From Methylobacterium sp. (lineage in GTDB: Bacteria; Pseudomonadota; Alphaproteobacteria; Rhizobiales; Beijerinckiaceae): 64,000 nucleotides of DNA. Numbering within the stretch: position 1 is the first letter of the stretch; every line of letters begins with the position of its first letter. The notes below the pieces were generated by a model. The model worked only from the letters and a program-made list of their open reading frames with translations, ran no database searches and was not told the origin of the DNA. Made by a program: the position numbers and the translations under genes. The stretch lies in NCBI RefSeq assembly GCF_028290105.1, contig NZ_JAQGKL010000037.1, positions 40,194-104,193 on the forward strand, written 5' to 3'. Of this stretch, positions 1-11,332 are shown in pieces.

Positions 1-969
1 CAACTGGTCCTGCTCTGGGGCGTGGTCGTCGGCATCGGCACGGGTCTCACCGCCCTGGTGCTCGGCGCCACGGTGGCCACGCGCTGGTTCTCGCATCGGC
101 GCGGCCTCGTCGTCGGGCTGCTCACGGCGAGTTCGGCCACGGGCCAACTGGTGGTGCTGCCAGTGCTGGCGGCCCTCACCGAGGCGATGGGCTGGCGCGC
201 CGCGCTTCTCGTCATCTGCGGGCTTCTGTTGACGGCGGGACTCGGCGTGCTCGCGCTGATGCGGGACCGACCGGAGGATCTGGGGCTGGCGCCCTATGGC
301 GAGACCGCGCCGGCCGTCGCCCGGGCCGCACCGGGTCCGAGCGCGGGCGGCGCGATCGCGGCCCTGCGCGAGGCTGCCCGCACCCGGGTGTTCTGGGTCC
401 TGTTCGCCACCTTCTTCATCTGCGGGGCGAGCACCAACGGTCTGATCCAGACCCACTTCATCCCGCTCTGCGCCGATTACGGCATCGGCCCGGTCCAGGG
501 TGCCAGCGTGCTCGCCGCGATGGGCGTGTTCGATTTCGTCGGCACGGTGGCGTCGGGCTGGCTCTCCGACCGCTACGACAACCGCTGGCTCCTGTTCTGG
601 TACTACGGCCTGCGCGGCCTCTCGCTGATGTTCCTGCCGTTCTCGGACTTCTCCTTCGTCGGCCTGTCGCTGTTTGCCGTGTTCTACGGCCTCGACTGGA
701 TCGCCACGGTGCCCCCCACCGTTCGCCTGACGGCGGCCCGGTTCGGGCGCGAGCGGGCCAACCTCGTCTTCGGCTGGGTCTTTGCCGGGCATCAGCTCGG
801 TGCGGCCACGATCGCCTACGGCGCGGGGCTCTCGCGCACGGAGCTCGCGAGCTACCTGCCGGCCTTCTTCGCCGCCGGGGCGCTCTGCCTCACCGCGGCC
901 CTGCTGATCCTCAGCCTCGGCCGCCCGTCCACGCGTGAGGTCCCCGCCGGAGCGACGGGGCGCGCCTGA
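1..969 (+). CDS. MFS transporter (5' end outside window)
   Basis: The reading frame is open from base 1, so the GTG at 22 in the ORF track is not the true start; the N-terminal part of the protein lies upstream. The visible C-terminal ~320 residues form about nine hydrophobic segments, with a cytoplasmic loop around the RDRPEDLG motif and a second conserved loop (GWLSDRYDNR), both typical of major facilitator secondary transporters. The substrate cannot be read from the sequence. It is followed by 334 non-coding bases before the glt-type ABC operon on the same strand, so it is probably a separate transcription unit. Confidence 0.85.
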   Translation, partial: QLVLLWGVVVGIGTGLTALVLGATVATRWFSHRRGLVVGLLTASSATGQLVVLPVLAALTEAMGWRAALLVICGLLLTAGLGVLALMRDRPEDLGLAPYGETAPAVARAAPGPSAGGAIAALREAARTRVFWVLFATFFICGASTNGLIQTHFIPLCADYGIGPVQGASVLAAMGVFDFVGTVASGWLSDRYDNRWLLFWYYGLRGLSLMFLPFSDFSFVGLSLFAVFYGLDWIATVPPTVRLTAARFGRERANLVFGWVFAGHQLGAATIAYGAGLSRTELASYLPAFFAAGALCLTAALLILSLGRPSTREVPAGATGRA

Positions 970-1303
970 CGCGTTACGACGTCCTCCGGATCGGAACGCC
1001 CAAGCTCTGGTCCGGATGATGCTAGGGGCGGGCACCGATGCTCCGCCCGCGCGCACTCCCGAATCGATGCAGGACTCAAGAAGGACCCAAGGCGCGCCCG
1101 CTTCCGGCGGAGCGCGCCCTTGTGCGCGCCATACCCGGATCTGCCCGGAAAAGCGGCAAACCTTGGGAAATGTCAGTGCGCGATGGTAGCGCGGCCTTTG
1201 AAGCCCTGGACCTTCCGGCCAAGGTCTCGGCACTGTCCGACACAGCACCGCCACATTCCACGGGCGCCCGCCCGCACGCCCGACCACGGGGAACGAGGAC
1301 GCG
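970..1303. other. intergenic region before ABC importer
   Basis: No credible gene is visible; the ORFs here are GC-rich shadows. A hairpin pairing ggcgcgc with gcgcgcc lies near 1090-1120 without a T-tract and might end the MFS transcript. A short purine-rich stretch (aacgagga) just before 1304 is the ribosome binding site of the first permease gene. I see no clear sigma-70 promoter. Confidence 0.5.
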
Positions 1304-2026
1304 ATGAACTACAACTGGAACTGGGGCATCTTCCTCGAACCCTCGCCGGAAGGCGCCGGCACCTATGCGGGCATGCTGCTCTCGGGTCTGGTCTGGACGG
1401 TGGTGACGGCGCTCTGCGCCTGGGTGATCGCCTTCCTCCTCGGCTCGGTCATCGGCGTCATGCGCACGCTGCCGTCCAAGACCGCGAACGCCGTCGGCAC
1501 GGCCTATGTCGAGCTGTTCCGCAACATCCCGCTCCTGGTGCAGATGTTCCTCTGGTACTTCGTGCTGCCGGAGGTGCTGCCCGAATCCTGGGGCGGCTGG
1601 ATCAAGCAGATGCCCAACGCGCCGTTCTACACGGCGGTGGTGTGTCTGGGTTTCTTCACCGCCTCCCGCGTCGCCGAGCAGGTGCGCGCCGGCATCCAGG
1701 CCCTGCCCCGCGGGCAGAAGATGGCCGGCACCGCCATGGGCCTCACGGTCAACCAGACCTACCGCTACGTGCTCCTGCCCAACGCCTACCGGATGATCCT
1801 GCCCCCCCTGACCTCGGAATTCCTGAACAATCTCAAGAACACCTCCGTGGCGCTGACCATCGGCCTGCTCGAACTCACGGCGCGGGCCCGCGCCATGCAG
1901 GAATTCTCCTTTCAGGTGTTCGAGGCTTTCACCGCCGCCACCATCCTCTACGTCCTCATCAACGTCGTGGTGATCTTCACTTCCGGCTGGATCGAGCGTC
2001 GCGTCGCCATACCGGGCCATCGCTGA
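1304..2026 (+). CDS. gltJ: polar amino-acid ABC transporter permease (GltJ-like)
   Basis: 240-residue inner-membrane permease of the HisM/GltJ family, which forms a heterodimeric channel with a GltK-type partner for glutamate/aspartate or related polar amino acids. The N-terminus (NYNWNWGIFLEP) is characteristic of GltJ. The EAA-type loop contacting the ATPase is seen as 'GTAMGLTVNQTYRYVLLPNAYR' shortened here to GLTVNQTYRYVLLP. The ATG has an AGGA-type ribosome site six to eight bases upstream. The gene is first of three (gltJ-K-L) with 41 and 27 base gaps. Substrate is inferred from family only, because the periplasmic binding protein gene is absent from this window. Confidence 0.88.
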   Translation: MNYNWNWGIFLEPSPEGAGTYAGMLLSGLVWTVVTALCAWVIAFLLGSVIGVMRTLPSKTANAVGTAYVELFRNIPLLVQMFLWYFVLPEVLPESWGGWIKQMPNAPFYTAVVCLGFFTASRVAEQVRAGIQALPRGQKMAGTAMGLTVNQTYRYVLLPNAYRMILPPLTSEFLNNLKNTSVALTIGLLELTARARAMQEFSFQVFEAFTAATILYVLINVVVIFTSGWIERRVAIPGHR

Positions 2027-2067
2027 GGGGCTGTCCTTCGCGTCTCCGTCTTCAAGGATAGCTCCCG

Positions 2068-2760
2068 ATGCTCTCGAATTTCGACTTTTCCGTCATCACC
2101 TCCGCGCTGCCGTACCTGTTCCTCGACGGCATGCGCTTCACCCTGACCCTGACCGCGCTCGCCGCCATCGGCGGCATCGTCCTCGGCACCCTCATCGCCA
2201 TGATGCGGCTTTCGAGCATCCCGGTGGTTCCCCTGGTGGCCAAGGGCTACGTCAACCTGATGCGGTCGCTGCCGCTCGTTCTGGTGATCTTCTGGTTCTA
2301 CTTCCTCGTGCCCTATCTCGGGCAATGGATGACCGGAGCCGACCGGCCGATGACGGTGGGGGCCTTCACCTCCTCGCTCGTGACCTTCACGCTGTTCGAG
2401 GCGGCCTACTTCTCCGAGATCATGCGCGCGGGCATCCAGTCGATCCCCAAGGGACAGGCGGCCGCCGCCTCGGCCCTCGGCCTGACCTACTTCGCCTCGA
2501 TGCGCAGCGTGATCCTGCCCCAGGTCTTCCGCAACATGACGCCGATCCTGCTCACCCAGACCATCGTGCTGTTCCAGGATACCTCGCTGGTCTACGTGCT
2601 CTCCGTCACCGACTTCCTGGGGGCCGCCTCGAAGATCGCCCAGCGCGATGGCCGCCTCGTCGAAATGTACCTGTTCGCGGCCGTCGTCTACTTCGCGGTC
2701 TGCTTCATCGCCTCGATGGCCGTGCGCCAGCTGCAGAAGAAGATCGCCATCATTCGCTGA
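2068..2760 (+). CDS. gltK: polar amino-acid ABC transporter permease (GltK-like)
   Basis: 230-residue permease, the second membrane subunit of the importer. It has about five transmembrane segments, the conserved loop motif NLMRSLPLVLVIFW, and the ATPase-coupling EAA loop (ASALGLTYFASMRSVILPQ). The segment LFQDTSLVYVLSVTDFLGAA near residue 170 is typical of GltK rather than GltJ. It lies between gltJ and the ATPase gene, all on one strand, and is expected to be co-transcribed with them. Confidence 0.88.
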   Translation: MLSNFDFSVITSALPYLFLDGMRFTLTLTALAAIGGIVLGTLIAMMRLSSIPVVPLVAKGYVNLMRSLPLVLVIFWFYFLVPYLGQWMTGADRPMTVGAFTSSLVTFTLFEAAYFSEIMRAGIQSIPKGQAAAASALGLTYFASMRSVILPQVFRNMTPILLTQTIVLFQDTSLVYVLSVTDFLGAASKIAQRDGRLVEMYLFAAVVYFAVCFIASMAVRQLQKKIAIIR

Positions 2761-2787
2761 CGCATCCCGAACCCGAGGATCTCCCCC

Positions 2788-3564
2788 ATGACCACGCCGC
2801 TGAACACCGCGCAGGCCCCCGTGACCACGGGCCCCATGATCACGATGAAGTCCGTCAGCAAATCGTACGGCGACTTCCAGGTTCTCACCGACTGCACCAC
2901 CGCCGTGAACAAGGGCGAGGTGGTGGTGGTCTGCGGTCCCTCCGGATCGGGCAAGTCCACCCTGATCAAGTGCGTGAACGCGCTGGAGCCGTTCCAGAAG
3001 GGCGAGATCGTGGTCGACGGCACGCCGGTCCATGACAGGAAGACCAACCTGCCCAAGCTCCGCGCCCGGGTCGGCATGGTGTTCCAGCATTTCGAGCTGT
3101 TCCCGCACCTCTCGATTACAGACAACCTGACCCTGGCCCAGACCAAGGTGCTCAAGCGCGACCCCGACACGGCCCTCAAGACCGGGCTGTCGCTCCTCGA
3201 CCGGGTCGGCCTCTCGGCGCATGCCAAGAAGTTCCCGGGCCAGCTCTCCGGCGGACAGCAGCAGCGCGTCGCCATCGCCCGGGCGCTCGCCATGAACCCG
3301 GTGGTGATGTTGTTCGACGAGCCGACCTCGGCCCTCGACCCCGAGATGGTCGGCGAGGTCCTCGACGTCATGGTGCAGCTCGCCCGCGAGGGCATGACCA
3401 TGATGTGCGTGACCCACGAGATGGGCTTTGCCCGCAAGGTCGCCAACCGCGTCGTCTTCATGGACAAGGGCGAGATCGTCGAGGACGCGACGAAGGACGA
3501 CTTCTTCGGCAACGCCCGCTCCGAGCGCGCCCAGAACTTCCTGTCGAAGATCCTGGTGCACTGA
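2788..3564 (+). CDS. gltL: polar amino-acid ABC transporter ATP-binding protein (GltL-like)
   Basis: 258-residue ATPase that powers the GltJ/GltK channel. Walker A is GPSGSGKST near residue 51, the signature is [15 protein letters not shown] near 152, Walker B is [15 protein letters not shown] near 175, and the H-loop is CVTHEMGFA. It carries about 15 extra N-terminal residues relative to the usual ~241-residue GltL; an internal ATG (MITMKSVSK, residue 17) is an alternative start. Its last five codons and stop are tandemly duplicated just beyond the gene. A hairpin terminator follows about 55 bases downstream, closing the operon. Confidence 0.92.
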   Translation: MTTPLNTAQAPVTTGPMITMKSVSKSYGDFQVLTDCTTAVNKGEVVVVCGPSGSGKSTLIKCVNALEPFQKGEIVVDGTPVHDRKTNLPKLRARVGMVFQHFELFPHLSITDNLTLAQTKVLKRDPDTALKTGLSLLDRVGLSAHAKKFPGQLSGGQQQRVAIARALAMNPVVMLFDEPTSALDPEMVGEVLDVMVQLAREGMTMMCVTHEMGFARKVANRVVFMDKGEIVEDATKDDFFGNARSERAQNFLSKILVH

Positions 3565-3583
3565 AGATCCTGGTGCACTGAAG
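3546..3583 (+). repeat. 17-bp tandem repeat over the gltL stop codon
   Basis: The unit gaagatcctggtgcact occurs at 3546-3562 and 3563-3579, followed by a further gaag. The first copy encodes the last residues of GltL and the stop TGA spans the unit junction. The second copy therefore repeats the end of the gene, stop included, in non-coding DNA. Replication slippage is the simplest origin. Confidence 0.9.
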
Positions 3584-3618
3584 CCATCCGCGACGAGGGC
3601 GTTCTCGCTCCCTGGTGA

Positions 3619-3651
3619 GAGCCGGTTCCGTGGAGACGGAATCGGCTCTTT
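3619..3651 (+). terminator. intrinsic terminator of the gltJKL operon
   Basis: A 13-bp stem (gagccggttccgt pairing with acggaatcggctc, one G-U-type mismatch) with a four-base loop is followed by ttt and a moderately T-rich stretch. It sits 55 bases after gltL and ahead of the lipocalin gene. Confidence 0.75.
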
Positions 3652-3829
3652 GTCGTTCGCGCGCCGCGTTTGCCGCCTCGGAGCAGGTCCACGCGACGCG
3701 AAAACGCTCTATGCCCGTCAGGCCGGTACAATCGGCGGGCGGCCTCCCGGATCGGGTTTCGACGCAGGCGCGAGTCGCCCAGGCGCCGAAGCCCGTGGTG
3801 CGGCCCGCACCTCCTGGGAGGATTTTGCG

Positions 3830-4327
3830 ATGCGAACGCTGACGACCCTGTCGATCGCCGCGCTCACGGTGGCGTACCTGCTCCCGGCGGCGGCCCACGC
3901 CGAGGCGGCCCCGGACCTGAAGGGGCTCTGGAAGCTCGTCTCCTACGAGGTCGAGGTCCGCGCGGACGGCAGGAAGCAGCCGGTGATGGGCGAACACCCC
4001 ACCGGCTACGCCTACTTCACCCCGGAGAACCGGGTCTTCTTCCTGCTCACGGGCGAGGGGCGCAAACCCGCCGAGACCGATGCCGAGCGCGCGGCCCTGA
4101 TGAAGACCCTGGTGTCCTACACCGGAACGGTCACCCTCACGGGGGACCAATGGACCGCCAAGCTCGACGCGGCCTGGGACCCGAAATGGGTCGGTACCGA
4201 GCAGACCCGCTCCTTCACGATCGAGGGCAGCCGCCTGCGCGTCCTGACCCCCTGGCGCGTGATGCCGAACTGGGCCGACCAAGGCGAGACGCGCAGCATC
4301 GTCACCTTCGAGCGCGCGAAGGACTAG
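3830..4327 (+). CDS. secreted lipocalin-like domain protein
   Basis: 165 residues. Start chosen at ATG 3830 because a GGGAGGA ribosome site lies eight bases upstream and because it opens a clean signal peptide (MRTLTTLSIAALTVAYLL, cleavage after AHA). The longer ORF in the track runs back through gltL and is an artefact. The mature part resembles the lipocalin-like family often called Lipocalin_5: it starts with DLKGLWKLVSYE, continues with GYAYFTPENRVFFLLTGEGRKP and ends with RSIVTFERAKD. Members are small beta-barrel proteins of unknown ligand. Predicted periplasmic. Function is not known. Confidence 0.8.
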   Translation: MRTLTTLSIAALTVAYLLPAAAHAEAAPDLKGLWKLVSYEVEVRADGRKQPVMGEHPTGYAYFTPENRVFFLLTGEGRKPAETDAERAALMKTLVSYTGTVTLTGDQWTAKLDAAWDPKWVGTEQTRSFTIEGSRLRVLTPWRVMPNWADQGETRSIVTFERAKD

Positions 4328-4659
4328 CGGACGTCCGACCTTCGGCCCTCGTTCGGTCGAGGGCTCCTACGGCCATGTGACAGGCGCCGACCCTGGCCAA
4401 TTCCACGAGCCATCATTGCGCGGGGTGCACGATGGTTCGCGGCCCTGGCCCCAAAACCAATCCTGACAAGTCCGAAAACCCAGACAAAAAAACCGAAACC
4501 CGTAACAAATTTCGCAGACCAAATACTTGCGCGCCCACCGAAGCCATTGCCAGAAAAGGCGAAAATTGCTTGGTTGAGTTTGGCACGAAGGCTGCTCAGC
4601 GGGCTTCAGCCAAATAAGCGGGTTTCGCGATCCGCATAAAATCCCAAGGAGGATGCCCC
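4328..4659. other. intergenic region and leader of the pyruvate dehydrogenase operon
   Basis: The stretch 4440-4530 is markedly A-rich for this genome and has no convincing gene; the 61-codon ORF at 4432-4617 has atypical codon use. It probably holds the promoter of aceE. A taaaat -10-like hexamer at about 4636-4641 is very close to the start codon, so it may be coincidental. The ribosome site AAGGAGGA (4646-4653) is unusually strong and fits a highly translated gene. Confidence 0.5.
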
Positions 4660-7323
<2,664 letters not shown>

Positions 7324-7444
7324 TCCGTTCCGCGCCGGCTGCCCGATCCCGGGGGCCGGCGCCCGCGAATTCCCGACCCTTCCATCGAACAGACCGCACG
7401 AGGGGGCCCGCGAGAGGCTCCGCTTCACCCAGGGAGAATGCGCA

Positions 7445-8755
7445 GTGGGCATCGAGATCCAGATTCCGGATATCGGCGACTTCAAAGACATCCCGATCAT
7501 CGAGATCCACGTGAAGGAGGGCGACACGATCGGGCCCGACGACCCGCTGGTGTCGCTCGAATCCGACAAGGCGACCATGGACGTGCCCTCGCCGAGCGCC
7601 GGCGTGGTCGAGACGATCCTGGTCAAGATCGGCGACAAGGTCAGCGAGGGCTCGCCGCTCCTGGTGTTCAAGGGCGAGGGGGCCAAGGGCGACACGGCCG
7701 CGGCCGAGAAGGCCGCCGACGCCCCCGCCGGCGCCGACAGCGCCGCGCTGCTGGCCAAGCAGGAGCCGGCGCCGAGCGCCGCGCCCGCTACTCCCGCTGC
7801 CCCGGCCGGCAACCTGCCCGATTTCTCGCAAGTCCATGCCAGCCCCGGCGTGCGGCGCCTGGCCCGCGAACTCGGCCTCGACCTCACCGCCGTGAAGGGC
7901 ACCGGCGAGAAGGGCCGCGTGACCAAGGAGGACGTGAAGGGCCACCTCACCCGCTCGGCCACGCCCGCGCCCGCCGCCTCCGGCACCGCCGCGTTCTCCG
8001 GCGGCGGCATGGGCATCCCCGAGATCCCGGCCGTCGACTTCTCGAAGTTCGGCCCGATCGAGACGCAGCCCCTGTCGCGGATCAAGAAGATCTCCGGCGC
8101 GCACCTGCACCGGTCCTGGCTCAACGTGCCGCTCGTCACCCACCAGGACGAGTCCGACATCACCGAGACGGAGGCCTACCGCAAGGAACTCGACAACGCG
8201 GGCAAGGAGCTCAAGGACAAGGGCTACCGCGTCACCCTGCTGGCCTTCCTCATCAAGGCCGCCGTCTCTGGCTTACGCAAGCATCCCGAGTTCAACGCCT
8301 CGCTCTCCCCCGAGAAGGACGCGCTGATCCTCAAGCGCTACTACAATATCGGCGTGGCGGTGGACACGCCGGACGGCCTCGTAGTCCCGGTGGTGAAGGA
8401 TGCCGACCGCAAGGGCATCATCGAGATCAGCCGCGATCTCGGCGCGATCTCGGCGAAAGCCCGCGAGGGCAAGCTTAGCGCCGCCGACATGCAGGGCGCG
8501 ACCTTCTCGATCTCCAGCCTCGGCGGCATCGGTGGCACCGCCTTCACGCCGCTGGTCAACGCCCCCGAGGTGGCGATCCTCGGCGTCGCCCGCTCGAAGA
8601 TGGCGCCGGTCTGGAACGGCACCGAGTTCAAGCCGCGCCTGATCGTGCCGCTCTCGCTCTCCTACGATCACCGCGTCATCGATGGGGCGCTCGCCGCGCG
8701 CTTCGCCCGCCACCTCGCCCACGTCCTCGAGGACGTCCGGCGCCTCGTCGTCTGA
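7445..8755 (+). CDS. aceF: pyruvate dehydrogenase E2, dihydrolipoamide acetyltransferase
   Basis: 436 residues starting at GTG 7445, with a GGGAGAA ribosome site upstream. It moves the acetyl group from E1 to CoA and forms the core of the complex. Order of domains: one lipoyl domain (residues ~1-80, lipoylated Lys in ESDKATMD), an Ala/Pro linker, an E1/E3-binding domain ([16 protein letters not shown], ~130-165), and the catalytic domain ending with the active-site motif [10 protein letters not shown] near 405. Having one lipoyl domain makes it shorter than the three-domain E. coli enzyme. A 121-base gap separates it from aceE. Confidence 0.96.
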   Translation: MGIEIQIPDIGDFKDIPIIEIHVKEGDTIGPDDPLVSLESDKATMDVPSPSAGVVETILVKIGDKVSEGSPLLVFKGEGAKGDTAAAEKAADAPAGADSAALLAKQEPAPSAAPATPAAPAGNLPDFSQVHASPGVRRLARELGLDLTAVKGTGEKGRVTKEDVKGHLTRSATPAPAASGTAAFSGGGMGIPEIPAVDFSKFGPIETQPLSRIKKISGAHLHRSWLNVPLVTHQDESDITETEAYRKELDNAGKELKDKGYRVTLLAFLIKAAVSGLRKHPEFNASLSPEKDALILKRYYNIGVAVDTPDGLVVPVVKDADRKGIIEISRDLGAISAKAREGKLSAADMQGATFSISSLGGIGGTAFTPLVNAPEVAILGVARSKMAPVWNGTEFKPRLIVPLSLSYDHRVIDGALAARFARHLAHVLEDVRRLVV

Positions 8756-8800
8756 GGACGATGAAGGCCCCGCAGCGCGCGAACAGAGTGAGGTGAAGCG

Positions 8801-10645
8801 ATGAGCAGCAACGACGTCCACCTGCCGGATATCGGCGACTTCAAGAACGTGCCCGTCATCGAGGTCAGCGTCAGCCCCGGCGACGTGATCTCGGTCGACG
8901 ACGTGATCATCGTGCTGGAATCCGACAAGGCGACCATGGACATCCCGTCCCCAGTGGCCGGCACGGTGGCCGAGGTGAAGATCAAGGCCGGCGACGCGGT
9001 CAACCAGGGCGACCTGATCCTGGTGATGGCGGAGGCCGTGGCGACCGGTGCGCCGAAGCCCAGCGTGACGGATACGACCAGCACGGGCGGCGCGGCGGCG
9101 CCCGCCGCCCACGCGCCCGGCGAGGGCCAGGCCGGCTACGGCTCGTCGGCCAAGGACACGGGTGGCGCCGCGTCTGCCCCGGCCCCGAAGGGTGCGGCCC
9201 CGGTCTCCGGCGAGGAGACGCGGGCCCAGGTGATCGTCATCGGCGCCGGTCCCGGCGGCTACACCGCCGCGTTCCGAGCCGCCGATCTCGGCCAGTCGGT
9301 GGTGCTCGTGGAGCGCTGGCCGAACCTCGGCGGCGTCTGCCTCAACGTCGGCTGCATCCCCTCGAAAGCCCTGCTGCACGCGGCCAAGGTCATCGACGAG
9401 AGCCACGCCATGGCGGCGCACGGCATCTCCTTCACCGCGCCCGAGATCGACATCGACAAGCTGCGCGAGTGGAAGGACGGCGTGGTCAAGCGCCTCACCG
9501 GCGGGCTCACGGGGCTCGCCAAGCAGCGCAAGGTCACGGTGGTGACGGGTGAGGCCCGCTTCGTCTCACCCCATCAGGTCGCGGTGGAGCACGAAGGCCA
9601 GACCCGCGTGATCGGCTTCGACCACGCCATCATCGCCGCCGGCTCCGAGCCCGTGCAGATGCCCTTCATCCCGCACGAGGACCCGCGGGTGATCGATTCG
9701 ACCGGCGCCCTCGAACTCGACGGCGTGCCCGCCCGCCTCCTGGTGATCGGCGGCGGCATCATCGGGCTCGAGATGGCCACCGTCTATCACGCGCTCGGCT
9801 CCAAGGTGACCATCGTCGAGCTGATGGACCAGATCATCCCGGGCGCGGACAAGGACATGGTCACGCCGCTGATGAAGCGCATCCAGAAACAGTACGAGGC
9901 GATCCACCTCAAAGCCAAGGTCACGGCCGTGGAGGCGACGCCGGAGGGGCTGAAGGTCTCCTTCGAGGGCGGCTCCGCGCCCGCCACCGACACTTTCGAC
10001 AAGGTGCTGGTCTCGGTGGGGCGGCGCCCCAACGGCAAGCGCATCGGCGCGGAGGCCGCCGGGGTGGCGGTGGACGAGCGCGGCTTCATCGCGGTCGACC
10101 GCCAGATGCGCACCAACGTGCCCCACATCTTCGCCATCGGCGACGTGGTCGGCCAGCCGATGCTGGCCCACAAGGCGACGCACGAGGGCAAGGTCGCGGC
10201 CGAGGTCGCCGCCGGCAAGGCCAGCGCCTTCGACGCCAAGGTCATCCCGTCCGTGGCCTATACCGACCCGGAGGTGGCCTGGGTCGGCATCACGGAGAAC
10301 GAGGCGAAGGCCAAGGGCCTCAAGCTCGGCAAGGGCGTGTTCCCTTGGGCGGCCTCCGGCCGCTCCCTGGCGCTCGGGCGCGAGGAGGGCCTGACCAAGG
10401 TGCTGTTCGACCCCGAGACCGACCGCATCCTCGGCTGCGGCATCGTCGGGCCTTCGGCGGGAGACCTCATCGCGGAGGCCGCACTCGCCATCGAGATGGG
10501 GGCGGATGCCGAGGATATCGGCCTGACCATCCATCCTCACCCGACCCTGTCGGAGACGATCGGGCTGGCGGCCGAAGCCTTCGAGGGCACCATCACCGAC
10601 CTCTACATGCCCAAGAAGGACGGTTTGAAGAAGGCTGAGCATTAG
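8801..10645 (+). CDS. lpdA: dihydrolipoyl dehydrogenase with N-terminal lipoyl domain
   Basis: 614 residues, about 140 more than a standard E3. Residues ~1-82 form a lipoyl domain (lysine in ESDKATMD) very similar to that of the adjacent aceF product. An Ala/Gly/Pro linker follows to ~140. The flavoprotein then begins with GAGPGGYTAAFRAADLG (FAD site), the redox disulfide GGVCLNVGCIPSK, the NAD-binding GGGIIGLEMA and the catalytic TIHPHPTLSE near the C-terminus. It reoxidises lipoyl groups of the complex. Fusion of a lipoyl arm to E3 is known in some bacteria. Third gene of the operon, 45 bases after aceF. Confidence 0.96.
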   Translation: MSSNDVHLPDIGDFKNVPVIEVSVSPGDVISVDDVIIVLESDKATMDIPSPVAGTVAEVKIKAGDAVNQGDLILVMAEAVATGAPKPSVTDTTSTGGAAAPAAHAPGEGQAGYGSSAKDTGGAASAPAPKGAAPVSGEETRAQVIVIGAGPGGYTAAFRAADLGQSVVLVERWPNLGGVCLNVGCIPSKALLHAAKVIDESHAMAAHGISFTAPEIDIDKLREWKDGVVKRLTGGLTGLAKQRKVTVVTGEARFVSPHQVAVEHEGQTRVIGFDHAIIAAGSEPVQMPFIPHEDPRVIDSTGALELDGVPARLLVIGGGIIGLEMATVYHALGSKVTIVELMDQIIPGADKDMVTPLMKRIQKQYEAIHLKAKVTAVEATPEGLKVSFEGGSAPATDTFDKVLVSVGRRPNGKRIGAEAAGVAVDERGFIAVDRQMRTNVPHIFAIGDVVGQPMLAHKATHEGKVAAEVAAGKASAFDAKVIPSVAYTDPEVAWVGITENEAKAKGLKLGKGVFPWAASGRSLALGREEGLTKVLFDPETDRILGCGIVGPSAGDLIAEAALAIEMGADAEDIGLTIHPHPTLSETIGLAAEAFEGTITDLYMPKKDGLKKAEH

Positions 10646-10656
10646 CACCCCTGCAG

Positions 10657-10724
10657 GGGACGCGCCCTTGCCTGTGATGCGCCCTTCCATGTGACGCGCC
10701 CTTGCCTGTGACGCGCCCTCGGCA
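10657..10724 (+). repeat. four-unit 17-bp tandem repeat downstream of lpdA
   Basis: Four contiguous 17-base units (10657-10673, 10674-10690, 10691-10707, 10708-10724) share the core gtgacgcgcccttgcct; units 1 and 3 differ only near the start, while 2 and 4 have diverged. It begins 11 bases after the lpdA stop. No spacer structure, so it is not a CRISPR. Role unknown; slippage is a likely origin. Confidence 0.85.
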
Positions 10725-10816
10725 CGAGCGGTGCCGCATCGGGAAGACGGGGTCGCGCCGGATCGGTGCGGCCCTCCCGGAGCCTGTCGGGGCTCCGGCT
10801 TCGGGAGACGCGTGAG

Positions 10817-11290
10817 ATGGCATCCAACGAGACCGACCCGCCGCGCGATTCGGCACTGCAACGCGCCGAGGCCGCCGGTGATGCGGTCGCCGAGGCCCTG
10901 GAACGCTACCTCGACCGCCTCGTGACGGCGAGCGGCACGGCTCGCACCGAACTCGACGCGGACCTGCGGGCGGCGGGCCGGCTGATGGCCCGCCACACCC
11001 ACCGGCAGCTCGCCGCCAATCTCGGCCTGATGCAGGGACTGATGGCGTCGCGCGGCATCCCGGCGATGCTGCAGCTCCAGCAGGACTTCCTGCGCCGCCA
11101 GGCGGAATGGGCGATCCGCGATTGGGAGCGGGCAGGGGCTCAAGCCCTCGACCTCCTGGACGAGGCTCGGCGCACGGCGAGAGGAAGCGGACCGCCGGAC
11201 GTTCCCGGGCGGGGTGCGACCCAGTCCGACGTTCCTGGGCCCGCCCTGCCGTCGCCGGAGGCGGATCCCGAAGCCGGCCGAGTCGATTGA
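10817..11290 (+). CDS. phasin-like helical protein
   Basis: 157 residues. ATG 10817 was preferred to the upstream GTG of the track because GGAGACG lies just upstream and the extra residues are Arg-rich. The region 15-115 is predicted all-helical and Ala/Leu/Gln rich, with a patch (ANLGLMQGLMASRGIPAML, then QQDFLRRQAEWAIRDWE) resembling phasins that coat polyhydroxyalkanoate granules. The C-terminal ~40 residues are a disordered Gly/Pro tail. The genus it suggests makes PHB, but the assignment rests on general resemblance only. Confidence 0.55.
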   Translation: MASNETDPPRDSALQRAEAAGDAVAEALERYLDRLVTASGTARTELDADLRAAGRLMARHTHRQLAANLGLMQGLMASRGIPAMLQLQQDFLRRQAEWAIRDWERAGAQALDLLDEARRTARGSGPPDVPGRGATQSDVPGPALPSPEADPEAGRVD

Positions 11291-11332
11291 CCGACGTCGC
11301 GGCTGCCCGGTATCCGGCGCCCCGCGAGCGCT

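Noticed and set aside
4432-4617. 61-codon ORF before aceE
   Set aside because: Composition (NPDKSENPDKKTETRNK) and codon use do not match the genome, no ribosome site, lies in the probable promoter region.
10657-10724. CRISPR array
   Set aside because: Contiguous 17-bp units without spacers; no cas genes.
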